Positions 10,249-18,539 of a stretch of 64,000 bases of DNA are shown piece after piece (position 1 is the stretch's first letter; the number at the start of each line of letters is the position of its first letter). The stretch covers positions 19,795-83,794 of the forward strand of contig DGCD01000007.1 in assembly GCA_002384935.1 (NCBI GenBank), given 5' to 3'. The DNA is from Pusillimonas sp. UBA3987 (GTDB lineage Bacteria; Pseudomonadota; Gammaproteobacteria; Burkholderiales; Burkholderiaceae_B). The translations under genes and the position numbers were made by a program. The notes beneath the pieces are model-generated. The model had not been told where the DNA came from. It saw only the letters and a list, made by a program, of their open reading frames with translations, and did not search any database.

Positions 10249-11301
10249 TTACCGGGAGGCAATAGTGGGCTGTGCACCCAGAATTTCCTGGAAATGTAAC
10301 GCTGCATTGACCGCTTCGGTACGATTTGAGTAGGGTCCAAGCTGAACCCGGTAAAGGGTCTTTCCAGGACTGACCTGCGCGTTTTGATAGTCGATGGACG
10401 CCAGTTCGGCGTTGATCTTTTCGGCCAGGGCCTGCGCATTCTCTGCGTTGCTGAATGCACCAAACTGAAGATAGAATCCGGATGGCGCCGGGACGCTGTT
10501 GCCTGCGTCTGCGCTGAGATCGGTTGCTTCAGTGTCTGCGTCCAATGGGTCGGCGGCGGGTTGTACGGTTTCCGATTCAAGCTGCATGGCGATAAGCGCA
10601 TCGGGCTTTACCTGCCCGGTATCGACTGGGGAACCCGATGTTTCCGTCAAAACAGGCCTGGCAGAAGCGGCGGCTGTGGTTTCCGGTGTTGCCGGGTCGA
10701 CGCTCTTTTGTGCCTGGGCGTATGTCGTGGGACTTCCCAGCCGCCCAGCGCGGATATCGTCGTGTGTAATCGCCTCGACAATCACCCGTCCGCTGCCCGG
10801 CCCGATCAGCCCGAGCTTGGACGCCGCCACATAAGAAAGATCAATAATTCTGCTGCTGTGAAATGGACCCCGGTCGTTAATCCGCACGATCACTGAACGG
10901 CCGTTCGAGACGCGTGTAACCCGGGCATAACTGGGGATCGGCAGCGTGGGATGCGCGGCGGTCATGGCGTACATGTCGTATGTTTCGCCATTGGCGGTTT
11001 TATTACCGTGAAATTTGCGTCCGTACCATGACGCAATGCCTTCCTGGCGGAACGGCCGGTCGCCCGACATGGGAATATAGCGTTTACCAAAAACCACATA
11101 AGGGCGTTTCGTGGCACGGTGATGGGGCTCAATCTGCGGGGAAGCGTCGGGAATGGCCTGGATATCGGCGGGCGGGTCACTGCCGGGGCCGTCGTCTTTG
11201 TAGTAACCACCACGCTTGCTGCCAGATGACGAACAGCCTGCAATAATCAGGCAGAGCAGACAAACGAGGAATAGATACCAAGGTCGTTGCTGGACGTTCA
11301 T
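10249..11301 (-). CDS. rlpA: RlpA-like lipoprotein with DPBB and SPOR domains
   Basis: A septal outer-membrane lipoprotein; in Pseudomonas RlpA is a lytic transglycosylase that cuts denuded glycan strands to separate daughter cells. 350 residues: lipobox LIIAGC (Cys about 23), a double-psi beta-barrel at about 85-175 (EGIASWYGRKFHGNKTANGE, VRINDRGPFHSSRIIDLS, AASKLGLIGPGSGRV), a Thr/Ala/Pro-rich linker, and a C-terminal SPOR domain at about 272-348 (FYLQFGAFSNAENAQALAEK). SPOR domains bind denuded glycans at the septum. The catalytic Asp and His of the barrel (ND in VRINDRG, and the A-H in TAAHPT) are present. The 3' end faces rsmI. It overlaps rapZ by 4 bp at its start. Confidence 0.92.
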   Translation of the reverse strand: MNVQQRPWYLFLVCLLCLIIAGCSSSGSKRGGYYKDDGPGSDPPADIQAIPDASPQIEPHHRATKRPYVVFGKRYIPMSGDRPFRQEGIASWYGRKFHGNKTANGETYDMYAMTAAHPTLPIPSYARVTRVSNGRSVIVRINDRGPFHSSRIIDLSYVAASKLGLIGPGSGRVIVEAITHDDIRAGRLGSPTTYAQAQKSVDPATPETTAAASARPVLTETSGSPVDTGQVKPDALIAMQLESETVQPAADPLDADTEATDLSADAGNSVPAPSGFYLQFGAFSNAENAQALAEKINAELASIDYQNAQVSPGKTLYRVQLGPYSNRTEAVNAALHFQEILGAQPTIASR

Positions 11302-12167
11302 GGCTGTTCAAGGGCCGGAAGATTTCGGTGTCTTATCAGTAACGGAGAATGATCTGCAAACCGTTCAGCCAGTTTCTCAACCACATACACCGAACGGTGT
11401 TGTCCTCCGGTGCATCCGATGGCCACCGTCAGGTAATTACGGGTATCTTGCAAATATAAAGGTAACCAGCGGCGGATAAAATCCGTAATATCGTCCAGCA
11501 TCCGGTTAACGTTGTTAAATTGCATCAGCCATCGGGCGACGGCAGCGTCCCGGCCGGTCAGGTGTTTTAGCTCGGGGTCGTAGTGCGGGTTTGGCAAACA
11601 GCGAACGTCAAAGACCAGGTCTGAGTCGCCCGGTACACCGCGTTTGTAGGCAAATGATTGAAAGGTCAGGACAACATCGGCGCGTCCGGCCTGAATCAGG
11701 TCGCGCATCCAGGCGCGTAATTGGCCCGGCGTGAGTTCGGAGGTGTCAATGACATGTTCCTGGTCGCGCATTGGGGCCAGGAGTTCGCGTTCGGCGTGAA
11801 TGCACTCAAGCAACGAAGCGGATTTTCCCTCTTTGCGCAAGCGATCGGTGAGCGGGTGTCGGCGTCGTGACTCGGAATAACGCTGCATCAGGGTGTGATC
11901 GCTGGCGTCGAGGAAAATGGCTTTGAATTCAAAGCCTTGGGATCTTAGTCCGGTGAGGACATCGGGTAAGGTGGCCAGGTCGCCCGGTGATCGAACGTCG
12001 ATGGCTACGGCCACTTGTTTTAATTGTTCGTCGCGAACCGTGTTGATGAACTCACTAAGAAACTTGACGGGCAGGTTATCGACGCAGGTGTAGCCGGAGT
12101 CCTCAAGCAGACGCAAAGCAACGGACTTGCCTGAGCCCGATATACCTGTGATGAGAACAATTTTCAT
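11298..12167 (-). CDS. rapZ: RNase adapter / nucleotide-binding protein RapZ
   Basis: In E. coli RapZ binds GlmZ sRNA and recruits RNase E, linking cell-wall precursor supply to GlmS; in other bacteria it is known as YvcJ/YhbJ. 289 residues with P-loop GISGSGKSVALRLLEDSG and, in the C-terminal half, FAYKRGVPGDSDLVFDVRCL and IGCTGGQHRSVYVVEKLAE. It lies 6 bp after hprK and overlaps rlpA. Position next to hprK-ptsN is typical of Betaproteobacteria, so RapZ may respond to the nitrogen PTS here; that is inference. Confidence 0.95.
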   Translation of the reverse strand: MKIVLITGISGSGKSVALRLLEDSGYTCVDNLPVKFLSEFINTVRDEQLKQVAVAIDVRSPGDLATLPDVLTGLRSQGFEFKAIFLDASDHTLMQRYSESRRRHPLTDRLRKEGKSASLLECIHAERELLAPMRDQEHVIDTSELTPGQLRAWMRDLIQAGRADVVLTFQSFAYKRGVPGDSDLVFDVRCLPNPHYDPELKHLTGRDAAVARWLMQFNNVNRMLDDITDFIRRWLPLYLQDTRNYLTVAIGCTGGQHRSVYVVEKLAERFADHSPLLIRHRNLPALEQP

Positions 12168-12173
12168 AGCGGA

Positions 12174-13103
12174 TTACTCGGGACGACTGTTTTCCATGAT
12201 GGCCAGGGCCTGGCGCTCGATAAACTCGCCCATGGTGTCGATGCCTCGCAGCGACAGGATGGTATTTCGTACAGCGGCCTCGACCAGAACGGCCAGGTTA
12301 CGTCCGGCGGCTACCTGAAGCATGACGCGACGAATGGGGGTGTCGAGAATATCCTGGGTCAGGTCCTGAACCGGAAGACGTTCAAAATTTTCTGCATTGG
12401 CCCGGACAAGCTGGACGATCAGTTTCAAACGCATTTTCCGACGCACGGATGTCTCGCCAAATATGGTGCGAATATCCAGTAAACCCAGGCCTCGCACTTC
12501 GAGCAGATTCTGCAGTAACGGCGGGCAGTGCCCCTCTATGATTCCCGGGGCCGTCCTGGATAGTTCCACCGCATCGTCGGCAACCAGCCCATGACCGCGT
12601 GAAATCAATTCCAGCGCCAATTCGCTTTTCCCTAAGCCAGAGTCACCCATGATCAAGACCCCAAGCCCCAGTACATCGAGAAAAACGCCGTGAACGGTTG
12701 TTCTAGGAGCCAGCCGCTTGCCAAGATAAATGCGCAGCAGGTCGATGAGTTTTGCAGCTTCAACAGAGGTTGATAGCAGGGGGATCTGCTGGGCATTGCA
12801 AAAGTCACGCAGATCATCGGGGGCGTCGAGATTGTCTGCCATGAGAATGGCCGGGACACCGCCTGCAACGAGGTCTTCCAGGTGATGAATACGGCGCTTA
12901 GGTTCAAAGCGCGTGTAATAAAGTAGTTCCTCTTTGCCGAAAACCTGGATGCGGGACGGGTGAATCAGGTTCAAGTGGCCGACGAGGTCGGCTCCCGCCA
13001 TGCCGACATCGGGGATGACACGATGAGCTGCGCCCAAGCCTGCAACCCAGTTAAACGCGATTTTGTCGGTGTTGTCGCTGACCAGTTCTTGAACAGTGAG
13101 CAT
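12174..13103 (-). CDS. hprK: HPr kinase/phosphorylase
   Basis: Phosphorylates or dephosphorylates HPr on a serine. In Betaproteobacteria it works with PtsN and a PTS that often lacks sugar permeases. 309 residues: an N-terminal domain to about residue 130, then the kinase domain with Walker A GDSGLGKSELALELISRG. The HPrK signature follows in LVADDAVELSRTAP and in EVRGLGLLDIRTIFGE. It is 20 bp downstream of ptsN in the same direction. No ptsH or ptsI is in the window, so its HPr substrate must be encoded elsewhere. Confidence 0.95.
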   Translation of the reverse strand: MLTVQELVSDNTDKIAFNWVAGLGAAHRVIPDVGMAGADLVGHLNLIHPSRIQVFGKEELLYYTRFEPKRRIHHLEDLVAGGVPAILMADNLDAPDDLRDFCNAQQIPLLSTSVEAAKLIDLLRIYLGKRLAPRTTVHGVFLDVLGLGVLIMGDSGLGKSELALELISRGHGLVADDAVELSRTAPGIIEGHCPPLLQNLLEVRGLGLLDIRTIFGETSVRRKMRLKLIVQLVRANAENFERLPVQDLTQDILDTPIRRVMLQVAAGRNLAVLVEAAVRNTILSLRGIDTMGEFIERQALAIMENSRPE

Positions 13104-13123
13104 GATGGAGGGTCGTTTGACGG

Positions 13124-13582
13124 TTAGGTGTGTTCAACTGTTGTGAGCAGTTCGTGAACCCGTTCAGGATCGGTCTGCGTGGTCAGTGATTCACGCAATT
13201 CTGCATTCGAGGCCATACGTGCGATTTCCGCGAGCAGGTCAAGGTGCATTTGCGTTGCCGCCTCCGGGACCAACAGAAAAAACAGCAGGCTGGCCTGCCG
13301 GCCGTCGGATGGGTCGAAGCGCACAGGTTCGGCGAGCCGATAAAAAGCGGCAATGGGTTCCTTGAGGCCTTTGATACGACCGTGTGGCACTGCCATGTTG
13401 TGCCCCAGGGCGGTGGAGCCCAGGCGTTCCCGGCCAATAAGACTTTGAAAAACCGCCGTGCGGGCGACGCCGTGATGATTCTCGAATAAAAGCGCCGCCT
13501 GTTCGAAGGCCCGTTTTTTGCTGGTTGCTTCGACATCGAGCACCACATTCTGCAATGGCAGGATACGCGACATTAAGTTCAT
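13124..13582 (-). CDS. ptsN: PTS IIA-like nitrogen regulatory protein PtsN
   Basis: The EIIA-Ntr phosphocarrier, terminal acceptor of the nitrogen PTS, which regulates potassium transport and stress pathways in its unphosphorylated form. About 152 residues in the mannitol-type EIIA fold. The phospho-accepting histidine is in MAVPHGRIKGLKEP, preceded by GRERLGSTALGHN; LLFFLLVPEA follows. The frame extends to 13591, but a perfect TATAAT covers 13590-13595 on the coding strand, overlapping that ATG, so I start at the next ATG, 13582 (MNLMSRIL). The mRNA might then be leaderless. A terminator-like hairpin lies between it and hpf, so ptsN-hprK-rapZ may have its own promoter. Confidence 0.92.
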   Translation of the reverse strand: MNLMSRILPLQNVVLDVEATSKKRAFEQAALLFENHHGVARTAVFQSLIGRERLGSTALGHNMAVPHGRIKGLKEPIAAFYRLAEPVRFDPSDGRQASLLFFLLVPEAATQMHLDLLAEIARMASNAELRESLTTQTDPERVHELLTTVEHT

Positions 13583-13619
13583 GACGACCATTATATGAGC
13601 GGAAATGAAAATTCAGAAG

Positions 13620-13664
13620 GAAATTAAAAATGCGAAAGCCCCAACCGGTAGTGGGATTGGGGCT
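13620..13664 (-). terminator. Terminator-like hairpin between hpf and ptsN
   Basis: On the minus strand AGCCCCAA and TTGGGGCT (arms at 13637-13644 and 13657-13664) form an 8-bp perfect stem with a 12-nt loop. It is followed by TTCGCATTTTTAATTT. The T-tract is interrupted, so efficiency may be partial. It lies downstream of hpf and upstream of ptsN, where it could reduce read-through of the lptB-hpf transcript. Confidence 0.5.
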
Positions 13665-13754
13665 GACTCATGTAGCCAATTAGAGCACATTTGGCGTTAT
13701 TCGGCACGTAAGTACCTGCGCTGAGTCTAAATTGGCTTGAATGACGCGAAAATA

Positions 13755-14084
13755 TTACTGATCGACAGCAACTTCCTGCCGCTTGAGCGGCTCGTGTGAG
13801 TGGTTTTGTACTTTATCTTTGTACTTGATCACTTGCCTGTCTATTTTGTCTGCCAGTAAATCGATGGCTGCGTATAGGTTTTCGTCGGAAGCTTCGCAGT
13901 GAAGATCTTTACCGGGCAAACGCATGGTGACTTCAGCTGTGTGCTTGAGACGCTCTATCGAGAGCATGACCTGGGTGTCGATCACGTTATCGAAATGCCG
14001 GGAAACCCGGGCCATTTTCGTTTTAACGTATTCGTTGATGGCGGGAGTAACTTCAAGGTGACGACCGGTGATACTCAGGTTCAT
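13755..14084 (-). CDS. hpf: Ribosome hibernation promoting factor, short HPF/RaiA
   Basis: Binds the 30S decoding site in stationary phase and promotes ribosome dimerisation with RMF-like partners. 109 residues, the short form: MNLSITGRHLEVTPAINEYV, LSIERLKHTAEVTMRLPGK, and the basic helix ALDLLADKIDRQVIKYKDK-type segment near the end. A strong AGGAG lies six bases before the ATG. In many Betaproteobacteria this gene follows rpoN and was once called sigma-54 modulation protein. Here rpoN is absent from its usual place between lptB and hpf; the 157-bp gap cannot hold it. Confidence 0.95.
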   Translation of the reverse strand: MNLSITGRHLEVTPAINEYVKTKMARVSRHFDNVIDTQVMLSIERLKHTAEVTMRLPGKDLHCEASDENLYAAIDLLADKIDRQVIKYKDKVQNHSHEPLKRQEVAVDQ

Positions 14085-14241
14085 GTTGTGCTCCTATAAA
14101 AAACAACATTGCGCTTGGTGCGCCTGAATGAAAGAACGATTACCCCTCCTTTTTTGTTGCTACACCTTCAGTGTATCGTTTGTGGCGGGTAAATCAAGTA
14201 GCACAACAACGGGGTTGTCCGGCGTCAAGACATGGCCAAAA

Positions 14242-15033
14242 TCACATGCGGAAATTTTTGCCCAGGTAAACCTGGCGTACTGCTTCGTTGTCAATGATTT
14301 CATCGGGATGGCCGTTGGTTAACACCTTACCCTCACTGATAATGTAGGCACGGTCACAAATGCCCAGTGTTTCGCGAACGTTGTGATCGGTAATCAAGAC
14401 ACCGATATTCCGGCTTTTCAAAAAATGGACGATGCGCTGGATTTCAATGACGGCAATCGGGTCGACGCCGGCAAAGGGTTCATCGAGCAGAATAAAGCGT
14501 GGATTGGTTGCCAGTGCACGCGCAATTTCCACACGACGGCGCTCTCCCCCGGACAGGGAGATTGCATTATTGCTGCGTATGTGTTGAATTTGCAGTTCGT
14601 CGAGCAAGTCTTCGAGGCGCTGCTTTATCTGATTTCTGGTCAGCGGTGTGCCGTGTTCATCAATTTGCAATTCCAGGACGGCCTGGATGTTTTGCTCGAC
14701 TGTCAGACGGCGGAATACCGACGCGTCCTGGGGTAGATAAGATAGCCCCATGCGTGCGCGTTTGTGCATGGGCATGGCGGTAATGGGAAAACCGTCGATT
14801 TCGATGCGCCCGGCGTCGGTGGGCACAATGCCGACAATCATGTAGAAGCTCGTTGTTTTGCCGGCGCCGTTCGGGCCCAGCAGGCCGACGACTTCGCCGC
14901 TGTCGACAGACATTGAGACATCGTGCACAACGGTGCGCTTGCCGTAGGTTTTACGCAAGCCGGTGGCGATCAGGCTGCCTTTGGTGTCGCTGGCAGCGCG
15001 AACAGGCGCCCGGGATGTGGAGGTTGCTGCCAT
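14242..15033 (-). CDS. lptB: LPS export ABC transporter ATP-binding protein LptB
   Basis: The cytoplasmic ATPase of the LptB2FG complex that pulls lipopolysaccharide out of the inner membrane. 263 residues with Walker [18 protein letters not shown]-loop [18 protein letters not shown], signature [18 protein letters not shown], Walker [16 protein letters not shown], and switch His in [11 protein letters not shown]. The first 22 residues ([20 protein letters not shown]) are not part of the fold, so an internal start is possible. It follows lptA by 18 bp. lptF and lptG are not in the window, as usual. Confidence 0.96.
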   Translation of the reverse strand: MAATSTSRAPVRAASDTKGSLIATGLRKTYGKRTVVHDVSMSVDSGEVVGLLGPNGAGKTTSFYMIVGIVPTDAGRIEIDGFPITAMPMHKRARMGLSYLPQDASVFRRLTVEQNIQAVLELQIDEHGTPLTRNQIKQRLEDLLDELQIQHIRSNNAISLSGGERRRVEIARALATNPRFILLDEPFAGVDPIAVIEIQRIVHFLKSRNIGVLITDHNVRETLGICDRAYIISEGKVLTNGHPDEIIDNEAVRQVYLGKNFRM

Positions 15034-15051
15034 ACTTTCCTTTCCCTTTGC

Positions 15052-15654
15052 TTAGCGACTTTGATTCTGCTGGCATTCTGCCGCGGCAGCTTCGGCTTTT
15101 GCGCCCGGCGTGGCAAGTGAACGTACACGCCCGCCTGCGGCAGCCGAGTTTGGCCCGCCGGATGCATTGTAAGTGCTGGTTGCCTGATTATAAATAACCC
15201 GTTCGCCACGAATATTGTCAAGGCGCTTTCCGCAGACGTATTTGGTGATGACAGCCTGACCGATCATTTCGATCTCTTCGGTTTTGCCGTTGTACTCCGC
15301 CCTAAGGCCCCTGGCCTCAATTACTTCAAATTTTTCCGGGTTTTCCTGGCGGATAAAAACGCGCTCGCCGTCGTTGGCGGTTGCAGTACCGTATTGGAAG
15401 CCCTCGTCGTCTTCGCGCATGATGAGCGTGTCGGAGTTCAGTGTCATCTGGCCGCGCGTCATGACGACGTTACCGGTAAAAGTGCTTTCCTTCTTTATGT
15501 CGTCGTAATTCAGTGTGTCGGACAAAATAAGGGTATCTGGTTCTTCGGCCGGGTTATCGTTTGCCGGTTGAGCGCCCGCCAGAGGCGAGAAAGCCAAAAG
15601 TACGCTGATGCATACCCAGCGGCACAGATGTTGGATGGATAAACGTTTCATCAT
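15052..15654 (-). CDS. lptA: LPS transport periplasmic protein LptA
   Basis: A periplasmic beta-jellyroll (OstA/LptA fold) protein that polymerises into the bridge carrying LPS from LptC to LptD. 200 residues: a signal peptide of about 28 residues ending LAGAQPAND, then the jellyroll with repeating short strands (DTLILSDTLNYDDIKKEST, GNVVMTRGQMTLNSDTL, MIGQAVITKYVC). The C-terminal 40 residues are Gly/Ala/Pro-rich. It lies six bases after lptC and 18 before lptB, one operon. A double ATG (MMK) leaves the exact start ambiguous by one codon. Confidence 0.93.
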   Translation of the reverse strand: MMKRLSIQHLCRWVCISVLLAFSPLAGAQPANDNPAEEPDTLILSDTLNYDDIKKESTFTGNVVMTRGQMTLNSDTLIMREDDEGFQYGTATANDGERVFIRQENPEKFEVIEARGLRAEYNGKTEEIEMIGQAVITKYVCGKRLDNIRGERVIYNQATSTYNASGGPNSAAAGGRVRSLATPGAKAEAAAAECQQNQSR

Positions 15655-15660
15655 ATTTTT

Positions 15661-16275
15661 CTAGTCGTTCGGTGTGGCGTTTTCAGTGCGTTGCGTGCGG
15701 GATTCTTCACCCGATATTTTGACGTCGCTGGCCGATAAAACCTCAAGTGTACGAGACTCGTTGTCGTAACGCATGCCTTTTCCGTTAATCCTGGATTTTC
15801 CGTTTTGTACCAGTGCAGGCAGGTCGGTGTAGGCAACGTCTTCGTCGGGCAGCAAAATGAGTTTTTCGCTGGTCACATCCAATGCAGGGCGATCGTCGTA
15901 AGGCACACGATGCAGGTGGGCATCGCCCGTGAGTGTGATCCGGCTGCCATCCTGGTCCATTATGGCTTTGTTTCCGGTCGCCACGGTAATGGGTGAGCCT
16001 GTACGCTGGCCAACGGCACGTGCATTGTCGACCTCGTAGGAGTCGTCATCGGGGTAGTGCTGCAGATAATCGCCTTCCAGCCGGTTGATAGCTTCTCCCT
16101 GAGGGTTGGTTCTAACCATAACGAACTTTTCAGACCAGGCATCAGGTTCGTGGGTCACGCGCCGGGGCGGTTCAAGCTGTATCGCGCGTTGCGTGTATTC
16201 TGCCGCCCACCAGCTTAAAAGCACCAGTGAACAGAGCAGCAATATCGCGATGAATCCAGGTAAGCGTTCTTTCAT
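15661..16275 (-). CDS. lptC: LPS export inner-membrane protein LptC
   Basis: The bitopic partner of LptB2FG that hands LPS to LptA. 204 residues: an N-terminal transmembrane helix at about 6-26 (ERLPGFIAILLLCSLVLLSW) and a periplasmic jellyroll with the recurring GDAHLHR and VTSEKLILLPDEDVAYTDLP type strands. It sits between kdsC (11 bp upstream) and lptA, the standard order. Confidence 0.92.
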   Translation of the reverse strand: MKERLPGFIAILLLCSLVLLSWWAAEYTQRAIQLEPPRRVTHEPDAWSEKFVMVRTNPQGEAINRLEGDYLQHYPDDDSYEVDNARAVGQRTGSPITVATGNKAIMDQDGSRITLTGDAHLHRVPYDDRPALDVTSEKLILLPDEDVAYTDLPALVQNGKSRINGKGMRYDNESRTLEVLSASDVKISGEESRTQRTENATPND

Positions 16276-16285
16276 AACTAACGGG

Positions 16286-16885
16286 CTATTGTGTTACATC
16301 GCCAAGTACAACACTATTTTGGCTCAGGAATGGACCCAGGCGTTTCTGTGCGGCCAGAACCAGGTCGCAACATTCCCTGGCGGCGCCATCCCCGCCCGGC
16401 TTGACTGATATCCAATGCGCGGCTTGTTCGATATAGGCCGGGGCGCCAGGCACCGTCGCGGCCAGCCCGACACGTTGCAATGCCGCCAAGTCCATAATGT
16501 CGTCGCCCATAAAGCCTATTTGATCAAATGACAGGCCATGTTCCTGGGCGATCTGGGTTAGCGCCTGGAGCTTGTCGCGAACCCCCTGCAAGACAATTTC
16601 AATGCCGAGCTCGGCGCCGCGCCGCGCAACAATAGGGCCTTTGCGCCCGGTAATGAAGGCCACCACAATCCCGCTTTCACGGAGCATGCGCAACCCATAG
16701 CCGTCCAGTGCGTGAAATCGCTTTGCGACTTCACCGTTTTCGCCGTACCAAAGTGCGCCGTCGGTAAGGATGCCGTCGACATCAAAGGCCATGAGCTTGA
16801 TATCGCGAGCGCGATTGACGACGTGTTCAGGAACGCGAGCAAGGATAAGTGCTTCGGCGGGGTGGGGGATAGCGGGTGTTTTCAT
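16286..16885 (-). CDS. kdsC: 3-deoxy-D-manno-octulosonate 8-phosphate phosphatase KdsC
   Basis: Removes the phosphate from Kdo-8-P to give Kdo for lipid A. 199 residues, a tetrameric cap-less HAD enzyme. Motif I is MAFDVDGILTDGALWYG, motif II VAFITGRKGPIV, motif III around the RDKLQALTQIAQEHG lysine, and motif IV IGFMGDDIMDLAAL. It starts 2 bp after kdsD stops. Together kdsD, kdsC and the lpt genes make a Kdo-synthesis and LPS-export operon. Confidence 0.95.
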   Translation of the reverse strand: MKTPAIPHPAEALILARVPEHVVNRARDIKLMAFDVDGILTDGALWYGENGEVAKRFHALDGYGLRMLRESGIVVAFITGRKGPIVARRGAELGIEIVLQGVRDKLQALTQIAQEHGLSFDQIGFMGDDIMDLAALQRVGLAATVPGAPAYIEQAAHWISVKPGGDGAARECCDLVLAAQKRLGPFLSQNSVVLGDVTQ

Positions 16886-16887
16886 GA

Positions 16888-17877
16888 TCAGATTACCTTG
16901 GCGGCCATCAGGTCGTGCATGTGCAGGGCGCCAATGAGCTTGCCTTCTTTGTTTACGACAACGACTTGCGACAGTTTGTTGGATTCCATCAGTGAAGCGG
17001 CTTCCACTGCAAGCGCGTCGGCGGTTACGCTGCGTGGATCGAGCGACATGCCGTCGGATACACGCAGCTGGCGGATATCGCCAACCTTCGAAATGAGCCG
17101 ACGTAAATCACCGTCGGTAAAAATGCCGATGGGTTCATCGTTGCTGTTCACAACGATTGTCATGCCCATGCCTTTGCGGGACATTTCCTCCAGTGCCTCC
17201 TGGATGGCGGCGCGTGCCTGCACAATGGGCAGTGCCTGGCCATGGCGCATGACATCACGTACGTGGGTCAGCAGGCGTCGCCCCAGGGCGCCGCCGGGAT
17301 GAGACCTGGCGAAATCCTCCGCACCGAATCCACGTGCTTCAAGACAGGCAACAGCCAGCGCATCACCTAATGCCATGGTGGCAGTGGTGCTGGCGGTAGG
17401 CGCCAGATTCAGCGGGCAGGCCTCTTGATCGACGTGAACGTTCAAGTGCACTTGTGCACTGCCGGCCAGGTCTGATTGCGGGTTGCCGGTGATGGCAATG
17501 ATAGGGATGCCCATGCGTTTACAGACCGACAGGACGGTAATCAGTTCCTCGGCGGTGCCGGAATAGGAAATGGCAATGACGATGTCTTGGGGCGTGAGCA
17601 TGCCCAGATCGCCATGGATCGCTTCAACGCCGTGCATGAAAAAAGCGGGTGAGCCGGTTGAGGCGAGCGTTGCGGCCATTTTTCGGCCGATGTGGCCTGA
17701 TTTCCCGATGCCGGTTACAACCACTCTGCCACTGCAGCCCAAAACCAGCTTTACCGCCTGGTGAAAAGACGCATCGAGCCGACGGCTAAGGCTTTGCAGC
17801 GCAGCTATTTCGGTACTGAGCGTGCGGCGGGCGGAGGCCAGCGCACTGGTGGCGGGAAAAGAATCGGGAATCGTCAT
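16888..17877 (-). CDS. kdsD: Arabinose-5-phosphate isomerase KdsD
   Basis: Converts ribulose-5-phosphate to arabinose-5-phosphate, the first step toward Kdo. 329 residues: a SIS domain at about 40-175 (VVVTGIGKSGHIGRKMAATL, VIAISYSGTAEELITVL, ITGNPQSDLAGSAQVHL) and a pair of CBS domains in the C-terminal half, where MTIVVNSNDEPIGIFTDGD and VVVVNKEGKLIGALHMHDL mark the two repeats. The length matches KdsD/KpsF. It is the first gene of the kdsD-kdsC-lptCAB run and is divergent from apt with 113 bp between starts. Confidence 0.95.
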   Translation of the reverse strand: MTIPDSFPATSALASARRTLSTEIAALQSLSRRLDASFHQAVKLVLGCSGRVVVTGIGKSGHIGRKMAATLASTGSPAFFMHGVEAIHGDLGMLTPQDIVIAISYSGTAEELITVLSVCKRMGIPIIAITGNPQSDLAGSAQVHLNVHVDQEACPLNLAPTASTTATMALGDALAVACLEARGFGAEDFARSHPGGALGRRLLTHVRDVMRHGQALPIVQARAAIQEALEEMSRKGMGMTIVVNSNDEPIGIFTDGDLRRLISKVGDIRQLRVSDGMSLDPRSVTADALAVEAASLMESNKLSQVVVVNKEGKLIGALHMHDLMAAKVI

Positions 17878-17990
17878 TATTCGATTTTAAACGTTGCTAA
17901 TTGTTTTTGTATCAGAGGGTGGGGCTGCACAGTTCAGGCAATATTAAGGTTATAGTGAGTGCCTGGTTCAATTTTGTTGTGGCGACCTTA

Positions 17991-18527
17991 ATGCATACCG
18001 ATCCTGCCGAGTACATCCGTAACGCTATCCGCAGCGTGCCCGATTGGCCCAGCCCGGGTGTTACTTTTCGCGACATTACCCCTATATTACAAGACCCCCG
18101 TTCATTTCGGGTTCTGGTCGATTTATTTGTTTACCGTTACATGCGCCAGCGGCTCGATCTGGTAGCCGGTGTCGACGCCAGAGGATTTATTCTGGGGGCG
18201 GTGCTGGCTTACGAACTGAATCTTGGGTTTGTTCCAGTGCGCAAAAAAGGCAAGTTGCCATTCCAGACCCTGGCTGAGGAATACACCCTGGAGTATGGCA
18301 ATGCCACGGTTGAGATGCATACCGATGCCGTGAAACCGGGGCAACGTGTTTTACTGATCGATGATCTGATTGCCACGGGTGGGACCATGGTTGCGGCGGC
18401 CAAGTTATTGCAACGCCTGGGCGCCAATGTGGTTGAAGCCGCTGCCATTATCGATTTGCCGGCGCTGGGCGGATCGAAGAGTTTGAAAGACACCGGCCTT
18501 CCTTTGTACACAGTGTGTACGTTCTAG
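17991..18527 (+). CDS. apt: Adenine phosphoribosyltransferase
   Basis: Salvages adenine with PRPP to AMP. About 178 residues from the ATG at 17991 ([20 protein letters not shown]), which gives the family's usual length; the 30 extra upstream codons in the open frame look non-coding. Motifs: [29 protein letters not shown], and the PRPP loop [20 protein letters not shown]. It converges on ilvA with 12 bp between the stops. Confidence 0.95.
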   Translation: MHTDPAEYIRNAIRSVPDWPSPGVTFRDITPILQDPRSFRVLVDLFVYRYMRQRLDLVAGVDARGFILGAVLAYELNLGFVPVRKKGKLPFQTLAEEYTLEYGNATVEMHTDAVKPGQRVLLIDDLIATGGTMVAAAKLLQRLGANVVEAAAIIDLPALGGSKSLKDTGLPLYTVCTF

Positions 18528-18539
18528 GCCGGCCCTGTA

